This document shows positions 24,575 to 36,195 of a stretch of 64,000 bases of DNA, piece after piece (the first letter of the stretch is position 1; every line of letters begins with the position of its first letter). The position numbers and the translations under genes are program-made. Under the pieces are notes generated by a model that saw only the letters and a program-made list of their open reading frames with translations, was not told the origin of the DNA and made no database searches. Source of the DNA: Cryptomeria japonica (Eukaryota; Streptophyta; Pinopsida; Cupressales; Cupressaceae); NCBI RefSeq assembly GCF_030272615.1, contig NC_081408.1, forward strand, positions 620,492,476 through 620,556,475, written 5' to 3'.

Positions 24575-25400
24575 CGATCATATCTCACAAACGGATTGGA
24601 AATTTTGTACCAAAGTTTTTTTTCAGGTTGAAGACAGTATCAAGAGCTTTCAAAGAAAAATTTAGATCTATTGGAGCATATTTTAATTTTTTATGAATTT
24701 TCATAAAAAAATAATTTTGAGAGCAAATGATCGAATTTTTGGATTTTCTTACATTTTTGGAAATCTCTCATAATTATACATAGGATCTATTCTTTGTGAT
24801 TTTAATTTTGATGCAAAATATTTCCCTAAAAAATGGATCTTTAAAAATTAGGGTTTTTCCTTATTTGGATCAGATCTCACAAACGGCTTTGAATTGTGGC
24901 ATCAAATTTTTTTTACAAGTCAGGAAAAGTATCAGAAGTGTTCAATAAAAAATTCATATTTGTTGGATTAAATTTTCATTTTATATGAGTTTTTTATGAT
25001 TTTTCATAAAAAATTAATTTTGAGAGCAAATTAGTGATAAATTCGGATTTTCTTACATTTTTGGAAATCTCTCAAAATTATACATAGGATTTGTTCTTTG
25101 TGATTTTAAATTTGATGCAAAATCATTCCTCAAAAATCAGATCTTTGAAAATTAGGGTTTTGCATTATTTTACTCATATCTCACAAACCGCTTGGATTTG
25201 TTGCAGAAATATTTTTATGTAGGTTTGGAAGACCATCAGGACTATCCAATAAAAATTTTAGATTTTTTGGATTGATTTTGCATTTTATATGAAACTTTTA
25301 TGATTTTTCATTAAAAAAATAATTTTTGGAGCAAATTAGCAAATTTTTTGGATTTTCTTACATTTCTGGAAATATCTTGAAATTTTGCAGGTGGTCTTTT
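24575..25400 (+). repeat. Three tandem copies of a 292-304 bp unit
   Basis: Units start at ATATCTCACAAAC (24580), AGATCTCACAAAC (24872) and ATATCTCACAAAC (25176). Each contains TTTTCATAAAAAA-type and GGATTTTCTTACATTT(T/C)TGGAAAT segments at the same offsets. Confidence 0.88.
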
Positions 25401-25625
25401 TTTATGATGAATTGGATCTTTGAATCGGTCAACAAAACGCATTGTTGAAGGCCCCTATTTCACAAAGTCTTTTGGATCTAAAATTTACCTAACTTGTGTG
25501 CTTGCAGGAAGAGGTGATCATTTGAAACAATCCAAACTACTAATAAATCTTTGTTGCAGGCCCTTGACAAGGATTTTGTTTTTATCTTTATTGTTCCTTA
25601 CTTTCATATATTATCAAACACTTCA

Positions 25626-26975
25626 ATTGGTGCACTAAAATTGAACCAGTGTTTTTTGTGTCTTGGGCAATAGGCTCTTTTTGTTTCATCTTTAGAGGGC
25701 CTGTCTCCCCGTGTGGTCATTAGGACTACTAGTGAGGAGAGAACAACCCAAGTGGTAGCGAGGAAAAGCCATCCTCTTCCGAACCACTATAAACAATTGT
25801 ATTCATGGTGAAAACTATGGATAGCGTGTGTTGATTAGTTCATACCGACACTATGTCTCCCCATAAACCTGTTTGATCAAATTTATTTGATCAGTTGTAG
25901 GGCGTAACCCCTACTGGCTGGGAGCCTTCTGTATCTATAGAGCTAAAAGTGCTGCATGTATGGCCACATGAGCAGATGCCCTTACTAGCACCTTTTTGTT
26001 TTAGAAGCCAAAATCCTTCTAGTTGTTGGGGCAAGAGGTCGGACCTCTGGTAGCAGTCCACACACATACGGTTCTTAGTAGAGATACAAAGTTCACCATG
26101 GGGATTTTTCGTGGGGACTAATGCTTGGCTACCCTGAGAAGTGAGTGCCGAGGGTGAAGCCAATGGGGTCAAGAATCTAAGTATCCACTCTGAATAGCGT
26201 AGCCTCGAGGGAATCTCCATGTGGGATCAACAACTATTGTCCTGGCCAACCATAAGAATTGTGCTTGTCTTATTTTGAACTATCAAACATTCAAGACCAA
26301 ACATTAAAACATTGTGTCTTTTGTGTCTTCAAGTGTATGCAAAACAAATTTTACATCAAACAACACACTTTTCTTTGAGTCATTTTTTAGTCTAAGCACT
26401 TGCAAACATTGAGTCTTCATCATCATTGTGTCCTCTTGTCATGGAAAAACAGTCAAAAATTCAGATTGGGTCACAACAACAACTTCACAAATTGGAAAAA
26501 TTTACAGTCCAACAAACAAGAGCAATCAGTTTCAGAATTATTGAGCTTCTTAAGTTATCTCTTCAGGTTTTCATCTAGAATTCAACCTACCTTTGGGTTT
26601 CACAAAGTCCATCATTGCTCTACACCTTACATTACATTCACATTTGTCTAAACTTGAGTCAAAAGGTCACTTGCTTGTCCTCATCTTGCTTTGTAAACAT
26701 ACTACATACAACAACATTTTGCTAAGTGGTCCCTCATCAAGGTCTCTCACCTTTGGGTCTCATTTGGTCTTACTTAGAGTCAAGGCCAACTTACCTCATC
26801 AAGAGAAACTATCATCTCTTTGGAAGTCACACCTACTCTACTACATACATACTTGGTCTTACACTTTGGACATTGCAAGTACACCTTAGATTCATTTACA
26901 TTCCATCCAACTCTTGATCTTCCATACTCTTTCCATTTTCATCCAGTCTCACACATCTTGGTCAATACCTAGTTC
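25626..26975 (+). other. Gypsy leader between PBS-like site and gag
   Basis: No coding homology. It includes a relatively GC-rich block (25690-26230). A gag ATG follows at 26976. Minus-strand ORFs here show no domain. Confidence 0.55.
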
Positions 26976-28588
26976 ATGGTTGAAACTCGTTCCCAAAAAT
27001 CTAGGAGAGAAGCTAAAGAGGCTCAAGAGTCCACAAACATGAGTGCCTATGAGTATGACAATGATGTCTTTTTCAATTCTGATCATACTACATTACCTGA
27101 CATGGATGCCTATAGAAACATTCCAAATGTTGAGCACATGGACACTATAAACAACAATGATACACACAATGACAATATGGACAACATTTCAATACATTCA
27201 GCAGAAGTGGAAGACTCCATTATGGATCCCCGTTTCAATCGATTGGTTGAGGAAATAATGAGGAGGGATAGACAATATTTCTTACAAATGATGGCACAAA
27301 GTGGAGCCAAGATACCTCATGATTTTGACATGTCTCAAATAATGGAAAATCGACCTTTGCAACAAACTCACTCCAACATGGATCAAAGGAGGCCTAATAG
27401 TGGAGGCAACAGAGGATCACATCTTGTACCTAAATCACCATCATCTTTGTTTCAAAAACCTGAGGTCCCATACACACATGGTCAAGCATATGATACTTAC
27501 CTTCGTAGACTATTATGGAAGTCTTATGCAGAAAAATATGCTAAGGATCAACCACCAAGGCAATTGGATATCCAAAGGCATGATCAAAATTTGGACACAA
27601 GGAAACCCCGCGTCAAATTTGGGGGCAACACATTAGAACAAACTCATGAAATGCCTATAGAGTATGGTATACATGGACAAAGCAGATATTTTGTTCCTCA
27701 TCATGACTCTATACTAAGTGGTCCATATACGCAGCATCACTATAGACCTCCTCCATATGAACATGTGTATGATCAATATCATCCATATATGCAACATGCT
27801 CCTCCTCCACTCGGTGCTTCAGGAATGGGGTATGGTCCAAGAAGTCGGTCTCCACCTAAGAACAATTTGGAGCAATAAATCAGGGACTTACAAAAGAAAA
27901 TGGAGGACATAAATACACCAAAGCCAACATACACAATGAGAGACATATGTCCTTATCCATTTGGCAAGAGCATTCCAATGCCTCCTTTTCCTACACACTT
28001 TGTGACACCTAAGTTTGATAAGTATAGAGGAAAAGGGGATCCTAAGGCACACATAAGATAGTTTTTCACAGCTTGCATTGAGGTAGTAGCAGAAGAGACA
28101 TATTTGATGAGATTGTTCCCACAAAGCTTAGGTGATCAAGCTATGGAATGGTTCTCCCAACTTCCACCTGGTATTAAGTCATGGGGTGACTTAGCAGAGG
28201 CATTTATCCAACATTTCTCATACAACATGGAGACAGACATATTAGTCACTACTTTGTGCAACACCAAACAAAGGGATGGAGAATCTTTTTCATCATTTTT
28301 ACAAAGATGGAGAAATCTAGCCAGTAGATGCTCTTGTGAAATTCCACAAAAACAAATGGTAGAAATGTTAACAAAGACATTGGTTATGACTTAAGAAAAG
28401 CTTGTTTGTCCACCTTCAAGGACGTCATTGAAAAAGGCTTAGCGAGAGAAAATGTCCTAATTGAGCAAGGAGTCATCAAAATATTCAAAGAAAACAAAGA
28501 GGACTTTAAAGGAAAAGACAAGCCAAGATTTTGGAATAAAAACAAGAACACAGTCAATGATGGTGTTATTGATGCCAATACAATATGA
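26976..28588 (+). pseudogene. Ty3/gypsy gag (Retrotrans_gag)
   Basis: ATG 26976 opens MVETRSQKSRREAKEAQES, a common gypsy gag start. An acidic Asn/Asp-rich and then Pro/Tyr/His-rich N-terminal half runs to TAA 27876. The same frame continues through one more stop into the Retrotrans_gag domain (MRLFPQSLGDQAMEWFSQLP ... FIQHFSYN ... GESFSSFLQRWRNLA). A frameshift near 28380 moves the reading on to LSTFKDVIEKGLARENVLI, ending at 28588. Gag forms the particle. It is decayed by two stops and at least one indel. Confidence 0.9.
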
Positions 28589-29504
28589 CCCAAAATCATT
28601 TTTTCTAGATCAAGCTCTATAAACAATCAAGTGAATAATCAAACAACTTCTAGATCACGAAGGAAGTACACCCCATTGGGAGATCCACTTGAGTCAGTTT
28701 TCAAAAAGCTAGTGGCAAAAAAAGATAATCACAACTTCAGATTTGCCTCCATATGAGCCAAAGGTTAAACCAAATTGGTGAAATGATGATGAATATTGTG
28801 AATTTCATAAGAGCAAGGGCCACAAGACAGGAAATTGCCGTCGACTGAAGAACATCATACAAGATCTCATTGATAGAGGTGACATTGAGATTGAAGGACA
28901 CTCATCCAATCAAGAACATGTGATGTTTAAGGAACCATTCCCAAAACATGACAAGGGAAAAGCCAAAGCCACAGATGAGCAAGCCAACAATACCAGAGCA
29001 TCCTATAACTATGATTCAACTGTTAATCATATTTTGATGGACAATTATGTCTCTACCATTATTATAAAGGATAAAATGCCTGAGAATTCTACCAAAAGAC
29101 CCAAGATTGTCCTAAAAGGAATTGGATCTTCTTTCGAACCTACCTCTGAATGTAATGTTACAACTCGTCGAGGTAAATTCACTTTGCAAGGTGATCTAGC
29201 CAAAAACACCGCTTCCTCATCAACCAAACCTGAGTATGACCTTGTAGAATAGTTAGGGAAGACACCCACACTTATCTCCATCCTAGAGCTTTTACACATA
29301 TCCCTTGCACATAAAGCCATTCTTGACAAAATCTTGAGACCTACTGATCTGAACGTGGACCAGTTTCAAGCCATGGTGGGATACCTTTCCATTCCACATT
29401 CTCTTACATTCACAGAAGTTGACGATGCCTCCATGAGCCAACCACATAATGCACCTTTACACATTGAATCCTTCCTGCACAAACATTGAATAAAATGAGT
29501 CCTG
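28589..29504 (+). pseudogene. Gypsy gag-pol linker with CHHC knuckle
   Basis: After PLGDPLESVFKKL a frame change leads to EYCEFHKSKGHKTGNCRRLK, the plant gypsy knuckle (C-X2-H-X4-H-X4-C). NIIQDLIDRGDIEI and a long linker follow, with the frame of 28920-29252 open. It continues in frame through stops at 29250, 29487 and 29499 into the protease. Confidence 0.85.
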
Positions 29505-30125
29505 ATAGATGGAGGAGCTGGTCTGAATATTTGTACATTGAGCACAATTAAACAATTGGGATATTCTGATAAAGCTGTGAATTCTACAAACAAAATTATC
29601 ATCAAAGCATATGATGATGAAGAGCGTTCATCCAAAGGCACAATCACCTTACCTCTCAAAGTTGGGCTAGTTACGAAGGATGTGGTTTGTCATGTCCTTG
29701 ATCTAGAGCTTACATACAACATATTGCTAGGACGTCCATGGATTCATGAGATGAGCGTAGACCCATCTACATATCATCGATGTATCAAGTTTCCTCACAA
29801 TGGAGTTGAAGTGACTATCAAAGCTAACCCAAATCCATTCATATATTGCAACAATCTGCGACCTAGATTAGAAATAACAATTCCAGCCAATCGAGAGGTT
29901 ATTCCATCTTCAGCATATGTGGATCCAGAATCCTTGAAAGCTTCTACATCAAAACAAGCAGAGATCAAAGAAAAGTGCAATATTAAAGACATGGGATGTG
30001 GTGAGTGTATCTTTCATGTTGATCAACTCCCACTGTCTCTAAAGACATCCAGTCAACAAGAACAATCTATAAACAATTTGCAAGGAATTGGGTGTGAACC
30101 ACCTAGTGTTGTGGCTACTAAGTCT
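29505..30125 (+). pseudogene. Ty3/gypsy aspartic protease
   Basis: The active-site motif LIDGGAGLNI is followed by LSTIKQLGY and, about 75 residues on, NILLGRPWIH, the paired motif of plant gypsy proteases. It is open to the stop at 30125. The protease cleaves Gag-Pol. Instead of RT, the next sequence is a Lys/Ser-rich linker (30160-30633). Confidence 0.88.
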
Positions 30126-30159
30126 TAATGTAAATCTCCTCTAGTGGTTCAAGCAACTC

Positions 30160-30640
30160 TTGATATCAAGAGTCCTAAGAGTGGTTTCAGAATCTATTGA
30201 GTGTATCACCAACCCTCTTGAGAACTCACATAGATTTACCATATCATCTGCTCATTCCATTTCCACTCCACTTCCAGACTTGGATCAACAAGAATCACAA
30301 AAGCCCTTACTAATTGGGGATCAAAAATCAAGCTATGAAAAGAAAAATCTAAAAGTCAAAAATAAAGAAAAGTCCTTTAGTCCAAATCAAAATCAAAAGC
30401 TATTGGACTCTGCAAAAATCAAAGTCAAGGATAAAAATCCCATGAAGCAAAAAGAACAAGAGTTGATCTCCCCTAATATCAAAATAACTGGAGGCAAAAG
30501 TTCTACAATTTTAAGTCAAAAAAGCATACTTGTTGATCCTAAGTCTCCATCATGTTGTCCTACTTTCACTTCTTTTCACAATCATAAGCCTTCATCACTC
30601 ATCTACTTGTTCCACATATCCTTTCCCTTCTAGATATACA
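30160..30640 (+). pseudogene. Gypsy protease-RT linker remnant
   Basis: One open frame (157 residues), rich in Lys, Ser and Gln (KNLKVKNKEKSFSPNQNQK), with no domain. In complete gypsy elements this position is followed by RT. Here RT, RNase H and the integrase core are absent. Confidence 0.6.
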
Positions 30641-30739
30641 TCATGGACCTTTAATGGAGCTTCCTTAAAGGACTTTGTTATCAGGGATGCCCAAACTTCT
30701 TTGAGTGACACGCATACGGGCCTGTGTAGTCCACACACT

Positions 30740-31048
30740 AGTAATTCTATCTCAGTTCCTTTATCAAGGAAGACAGACAATCAAGCTACACATCATTCAG
30801 TCAAGGAACAATGCAGCTACAATCATAAAGTCAAGCCTCACACATTTGAGGTAGGTGACTTGGTTCTCAGAGAAAATCCTAAAAATTAGCAGGACAGAGA
30901 GAAGAAGGGCAAGTTTGAACCAAACTGGCTTGGTCCTTACATCATCACAGCAGCATATGGATCTGGTGCATATCAACTCTCAACCACAGATGGTGAGCCT
31001 TTGGAGGATCCTATCAACAACATGCACCTTCGCAAGTTTTACACATAG
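30740..31048 (+). pseudogene. Ty3/gypsy integrase C-terminal remnant
   Basis: The reading HTFEVGDLVLRENPK, a TAG at 30887, then FEPNWLGPYIITAAYGSGAY and LRKFYT ending at 31048 is the standard plant gypsy integrase tail. It joins directly to the linker upstream, so about 3 kb of pol is missing. Confidence 0.88.
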
Positions 31049-32826
31049 CTCTTCAGAGTATCCTAATTCAAAATACAAAAAAAATACAAAAATTTCAAAA
31101 ATACAAAAAAATCATAAAATTAAAAAATCGTTACTTGGTGAAAACCTGGCAAACAGGCGCCTTGTGACACAAAAAAAAGTGAAAAAATAAAAAAAAAGTA
31201 AAGAAAAATATTTCGTCCAACGATGAAAAACCACTTTGGTGGTGCCCTGAGCAAGTACCATGGTGAAAATTGGGTCATCGGCGCCATGTGTAGAGACATT
31301 ACTCCTCCCTCCTTCAGGATTCCATTTCATCATTTCACTTTGCACACACTCACGACCTATTCATTCATAATAAGCACCCATTCCCATCATGGCTTGTTGT
31401 TGATCTACCTAAGATTGGTTAGCCATCCATAATAATCCTTCATTTTCACCCCCTTTCCATCCATAATAAATCAGCTCCTATCTATGGCTAAGGCAAATCC
31501 TACGTCTAGCAATGGGTGTGGAACTAAGAACATCACATGTTTCAAGGAGTACAGTTTCTTCCAGTTTTCTTCAGTCTATACACACACAATCCGCAATAAA
31601 GCAACATCTGCATCGCCAATCCGCAATAAACTTCCATCTTCTCCGCAATACGGTATCAGTTGCATGGTTTCAATCAGTTTCAGATGAGACACAGCAACAA
31701 CAATGGGCTTCAACAAATCAAATCTTTCAACAGACTCAGACAACATTATGGTTTAGTACTATCTATCCTTTTTGTGAAAGTAAACATTGTGACCATAATC
31801 AAATAAGACTTATACAAGTGACAAGAGACACTAAACTTGAGGACTACAGTGAATGTTGGTGTTGAGTCTTGGTTTTCTTTTGATTTTTATCTGTTGGTGA
31901 CATGTCTTTTAGCTTTTCTGGGATGTCTTTGACTAGAGATTCTATCTCCAGGATGTCTTTGACTAGAAAGGCGAGGATAAGGTATCATCACCTATTTTTC
32001 TTTTGTTGTCTATTGATTGTCTCTTAGTAATGCTATGACTTGTCCAAGGATATGAGGACACTGAGAGTCTAGTATGAACTGGGGCATTCCTTGTTTGCAA
32101 CTATCTTATCTCCATGCAAACAGGTACAATGACTTTCTGGGTCGAACATATGCCTCGATTATCATAACCTACTTGCCATAATAAAGCTCAATGATGATAA
32201 CGCACAAGAAGCTCTTTCACTTTCATATCTTCTATCTTCCATCCCCATTTCTTGATTGACTTCCATCATCCTTCTTGAGTCCACGTAACCTGCTATCACA
32301 CGACTGAGTATAATGACACGCCAAAAACATTTGCATTTCATGTAGTTGCACCTGCATTACCACATGTTAGCATTTCATACATACATATAGATATCACAAT
32401 TGCATCACATCCTACACACAACACATATTAGCACATTTTGCATTTTTATCATATAAATAATCATTTGCATTATCATATTCATTTGCATTTCATACATTCA
32501 CATTTGCATTGGCATAACATATTAAAAACATAAAAGAACAAAAAAAATATATTGCATTTCATCATGTACATATTTGCATCCATATCATAACCATCACATA
32601 GAAACATACATCATGAAGCATCTCATCACATAAAAACATACATCATGAAACATCTCATCACATCGGTATGCATGCATATAGCTGCCGCAAAGATGAATCA
32701 TCTCATATATATAATCATAAGTGTCATGATACAATGATGTCAAAATCATATGGCTACAATCACCCAAAGGTGTCTACATCATCATACAAAATGGTACAAA
32801 ATTGATACATAGGTAGACCTCTACGG
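31049..32826. other. Post-pol spacer of the gypsy element
   Basis: A long A-rich tract (31065-31215, AAAATACAAAAA repeats) comes first. A 30-bp tandem repeat of GGATGTCTTTGACTAGA lies at 31920-31970. GCATTT/CATAC-rich sequence follows from 32330. A 32-bp tandem repeat lies at 32592-32663. No gene on the plus strand. Confidence 0.6.
32592..32663. repeat. 32-bp tandem repeat, about 2.2 copies
   Basis: Repeat starts (CATCACATA) fall at 32592, 32624 and 32656. Confidence 0.85.
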
Positions 32827-33384
32827 CTATGATGAACTCCCTCCCTCGGAGCCAGCTGGCCTTGATAGAGTCTGAGCCCTGGAAGGACCCGCCCTAAGAT
32901 CATCTCTCCTGGCCCCTATGTCCTCTGCAGCCACCCCTCGTGTCACCCTATCCGGACAGAGGAACCCACTGATCACTCCTACCAGCACCGCCGCTAGCGC
33001 AAATCCTGTCTGTGTCATCATGTCCCATGCCATGTGTCCAACCCTCATCTCCAGTCCTAGATCCTAAAACACTCATCTTAGTGCATCCCTATCTCTGTCT
33101 CAATCGTAAGGAACTAACTCCCCATCGATCAGTATCCTCAAAATCCTGTATACATCCTCCAAGGTGACTGTCATCTCACCCATTGGCAAATGGAAAGTAC
33201 AAGTCTCTGAGTGCCATCTCTTAGCCAGCGCAGTCAGCAATCCCATGTTCACCCAAAACTCAAGCACATACAGAATGAATCTCAAACCCATAACCTCAAT
33301 GGCAGCCTGGTCCTCAAATGTCAGCTCTGGTCGTAATCTCTGAGTCGACGGGAATCTCTCTCATGACTCCAGCATAGGTAGGTA
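32827..33384 (-). pseudogene. Plant mobile domain (PMD) gene fragment, antisense inside the gypsy element
   Basis: The minus frame is continuous from about 33384 to 32827 with a few stops. Diagnostic: LTFEDQAAIEVMGLRFILYV, LLTALAKRWHSETCTFHLP and GEMTVTLEDVYRILRILIDG, the W-H-S-E-T / F-H-L / G-E-M-T-V-T-L-x-D-V core of PMD (aminotransferase-like) proteins. The tail from 33048 has a hydrophobic stretch (FALAAVLVGVISGFLC) and an Arg/Ser-rich end. PMD proteins include the MAIN/MAIL family linked to silencing, and PMD genes are known passengers of plant transposons, including gypsy elements. Stops after IDGELVPYD and upstream show decay. Only the C-terminal part of the domain remains. Confidence 0.85.
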
Positions 33385-33424
33385 CTCCTACAGTCAAGCA
33401 AATCGATCATGTCAGTCAAAGTAG

Positions 33425-33900
33425 CATTCACTGTTCATCACAAAATGTTGCTTATTATCCTAGTGCTTATATATCTATCATATGGTGCTCTGTCAAAGTG
33501 ACACTCACTGCTCATCACAAAGTGTTGCTTCTATTCTAGTGACACTCACTGTTCATCACAAAGTGTTGCTATTTTTTCCTAGTGGTACTCCCTGTTCATC
33601 ACAAAGTACTACATGTTTTTGCACTCACTGTTCGTCACAAAGTGTTGTTCATATTAGTACTCCCTTCTCATCACAAAGTACTACATCTTGGTACTCCCTG
33701 TTCATCACAAAGTGCCTCGATCTTTCTTATCCTAAGGCCTCTGCTTGAGTGTATCCTCTTGAGTAGTTTCCTAATTGGCAACGTATGTTCTATCACAAAA
33801 TTGTCAATCCTAGCCCTATCTGCTATCCTAGTCTTCCCTAGAGGACCTGCTTGAGTGTATCCTCTCAGTAGCTTATCCAATCGACATCGTATGTTCATCA
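33425..33900. repeat. Minisatellites upstream of the antisense PMD gene
   Basis: About seven copies of a unit centred on CACTGTTCATCACAAAGTGTTG, spaced about 37-58 bp, lie at 33425-33720. They are followed by a roughly 105-bp duplication (CTTGAGTGTATCCTCT ... TATGTTC-ATCACAAAA-TGTT) at 33740-33900. Confidence 0.85.
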
Positions 33901-34155
33901 CAAAACTGTTGATTCAGCCTTGAAGACATATTACCCTACCTAACATGCATTTATGACAATATTTATTGCGACAAAGTACAAGGAGGTTTGGCGGTACTCA
34001 CCAGCTCTCCTGCATCTGCTGGCCTCTGAAATCAGTGAACGCAATTGAATCTGTGAACCAAGGCCATCACTGTTGACTGTTGCTGCTCTATTCTCTCTCT
34101 GCACTCTTATCTCTTGGATGTGTGGGTGAAAATGAGGATGTATTCCCCTCATGGT

Positions 34156-34166
34156 CTATTTTATAG
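34156..34166 (-). promoter_or_regulatory. TATA-box candidate for the antisense transcript
   Basis: On the minus strand the sequence reads CTATAAAATAG, about 770 bp upstream of the PMD coding fragment. It is the only good minus-strand TATA between the PMD reading and the 3' LTR. Confidence 0.4.
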
Positions 34167-34409
34167 ACTCTCCTCGCCCTAGCCCTAGTCCTAGTCTCCC
34201 AAGTCAGTCTTCATTATCCCGTGACTTTGTCACTCTATCCTATCTTGTCATTCCTTTCTAGCCTTTCTTTCTTATCGAGAGATTGTCTGCAATCTTTTCA
34301 GACATTTTCATCCAATCTCTCAAGGGGGCATATCATCCCCACCTTGGGGCAACTTTGTATCAGTTCATATTTATCTTCTTTGAAACAACGCAACAAGCTA
34401 CATTGTCTC

Positions 34410-34423
34410 AAAGAGGGGCAAAA
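34410..34423 (+). other. Polypurine tract of the gypsy element
   Basis: AAAGAGGGGCAAAA sits directly against the TGTAGACACC start of the 3' LTR. Confidence 0.88.
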
Positions 34424-35013
34424 TGTAGACACCTAAAATTGTCCAGTCTAATTAAATAAATATCTTTATTTATTTAATTACTTTAGCCTAATTCTTCTAT
34501 TAATTAAATAAATTCTTATTTATTTAATTAATTCATTTGTCCTCTTCTAGCCTTATTTCTCATTTAAATAAATACATTTATTTATTTAAATTATCCTTTT
34601 CTTAAATTAAATAAATTTCTTATTTTTTTAATTGATCCCACTTCTTCTATTAATTAAATAAATCTTTATTTATTTAATTCATTCATTAACCTTTTCTACC
34701 TATGACACATGTCATTCATCTCTTAATTCCTACACTACCTACCCTCTCATTATTTTATTATTTCTTCTACCTACCCTTTAATCATAGCCAACCATTTATC
34801 TTTTCCACCTCTCAATCTTATCCCTCTATTTCTTATAGTGTCTTCTATATAAGGAGATGCTTTCTTCATTATCAACCCCCGCTTACGACTCGACTACACT
34901 ACGCTTTTGAACTTTCGTATGTGATCCTACTTGCAACCACATTTCCGATCTTTGTTGAGCTCTTGTGCACATATAAAATCCGAGAGCAAATATATCAAGC
35001 AAGATCAATGGAG
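34424..35013 (+). mobile_element. 3' LTR of the gypsy element, apparently truncated
   Basis: It matches 23908-24498 over 590 bp, including the hairpin array and the TATA motif (TATATAAGG at 34846). Identity stops suddenly after CAATGGAG at 35013. The expected flank GTTAC was not found. Confidence 0.85.
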
Positions 35014-35530
35014 ATAGGAAGAATGGAGATCCAAATCCTATTGGACATGTGATGGTATAATCTTTGTGATTTCATTTTATTTGCATTGTCTTAGGTAATC
35101 TTCATATGTTATGGTGGATCTTTGTTGTTGTTAGGCTAGGGTTTTGTGGTTGAATTCATTTAGTCTTTCAACATTGTTGTTTCCATTTTCACCATATACA
35201 TTTACTATTCACATTTACCATGAGTTTGACCATAAGTAGATATGAGGTGCCTAAAATCTATTATTAGTGAATGGCATGTGTAAGAGCATCTATTATTCTT
35301 GGTGTCTTACAATTTTAAGAGAATATGCTATTATTAGATGGTGCATGTAATAACAGTTTATGACATGTAAGAGCATCTTATGGCAATTGTCAAAAAGTTG
35401 TAATTACAATAATGGTGCTATTTTTTAACTTGTAAGAGGGAATCTCAATGGTGGATCAGATGTATTTTACCATGGTTTTTTGGAAGCTTGTGTTTGGCCC
35501 ATGGTAATGTTCTATAGTGGTATTTTGAGC
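35014..35530. other. Gene-free stretch, probably part of an older LTR
   Basis: No coding signal. It is contiguous, across the solo LTR inserted at 35536, with 36731-37198, which ends in an LTR/PBS-like junction. Confidence 0.4.
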
Positions 35531-35535
35531 CTGAG

Positions 35536-36145
35536 TGTTGGCAAGAGACATTATACCGGTAGAGATTTATACTTGAAGATTGTTCTAGGGTTGTCATTGA
35601 TGGAAACTAAATCAGATATCATATCCAGTATATGTAGATTTGTTCTACCAAAAGTTTGAGAAGCCTGACATTCAGTTATGCTTAAGTCTGGAAGGTGGAA
35701 TACAAAGTATGGATACATTGTGCAGATCTCCATGCTTGTTGCATAGTTTTGATCGCAGTGAAAGAGTTAGATGGTTATATATTCGAGGTAGCTTGATTTG
35801 CAATTCTAGCCTCCGATATTGATTCTCGTGCATATTAGAAGATCCGATAACTGATAATTCGAGAAGAACATGGCTATTTTTTTTGTAACGTGTTGTGCGG
35901 AATCTTTGGTATGATTTTAGTGATTATTTTCGAGTTTGAGGTGATTGAGCCGATATGTGTGAATATTGTTATCAACTTGTTTGAGTCCACATATGGATTG
36001 GTAATCGGATTGATCTGACTTATGATTACACATTTCATGTTGCGTGTTATGTGGTTTTTAGAAGCTGACATGGGAATTGATTTAATTTTGTTAATGCGTA
36101 TTTAAGACCGATTCATTTGAGCATTTTGATATGTGGTGTGATGGC

Positions 36146-36195
<50 letters not shown>

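Larger units (their letters stand above)
23908..25625 (+). mobile_element. 5' LTR of a Ty3/gypsy element (shared part 23908-24498; full extent inferred)
   Basis: It begins TGTAGACACCTAAAATTGTC, repeated at 34424. The first 591 bp match the 3' copy closely, including a TATA-like CATATAAGG (24331). Beyond 24498 the two copies diverge abruptly. A gypsy-type PBS-like sequence, ATTGGTGCACTAA, begins at 25626 just after ...CTTCA, so I infer that the LTR is about 1.72 kb and that the 3' copy was truncated. The alternative is that the LTR ends near 24490 and the rest is leader. Confidence 0.72.

Noticed and set aside
23908-35013. Complete autonomous gypsy retrotransposon
   Set aside because: RT, RNase H and the integrase core are missing, and the 3' LTR cannot be followed beyond 35013.
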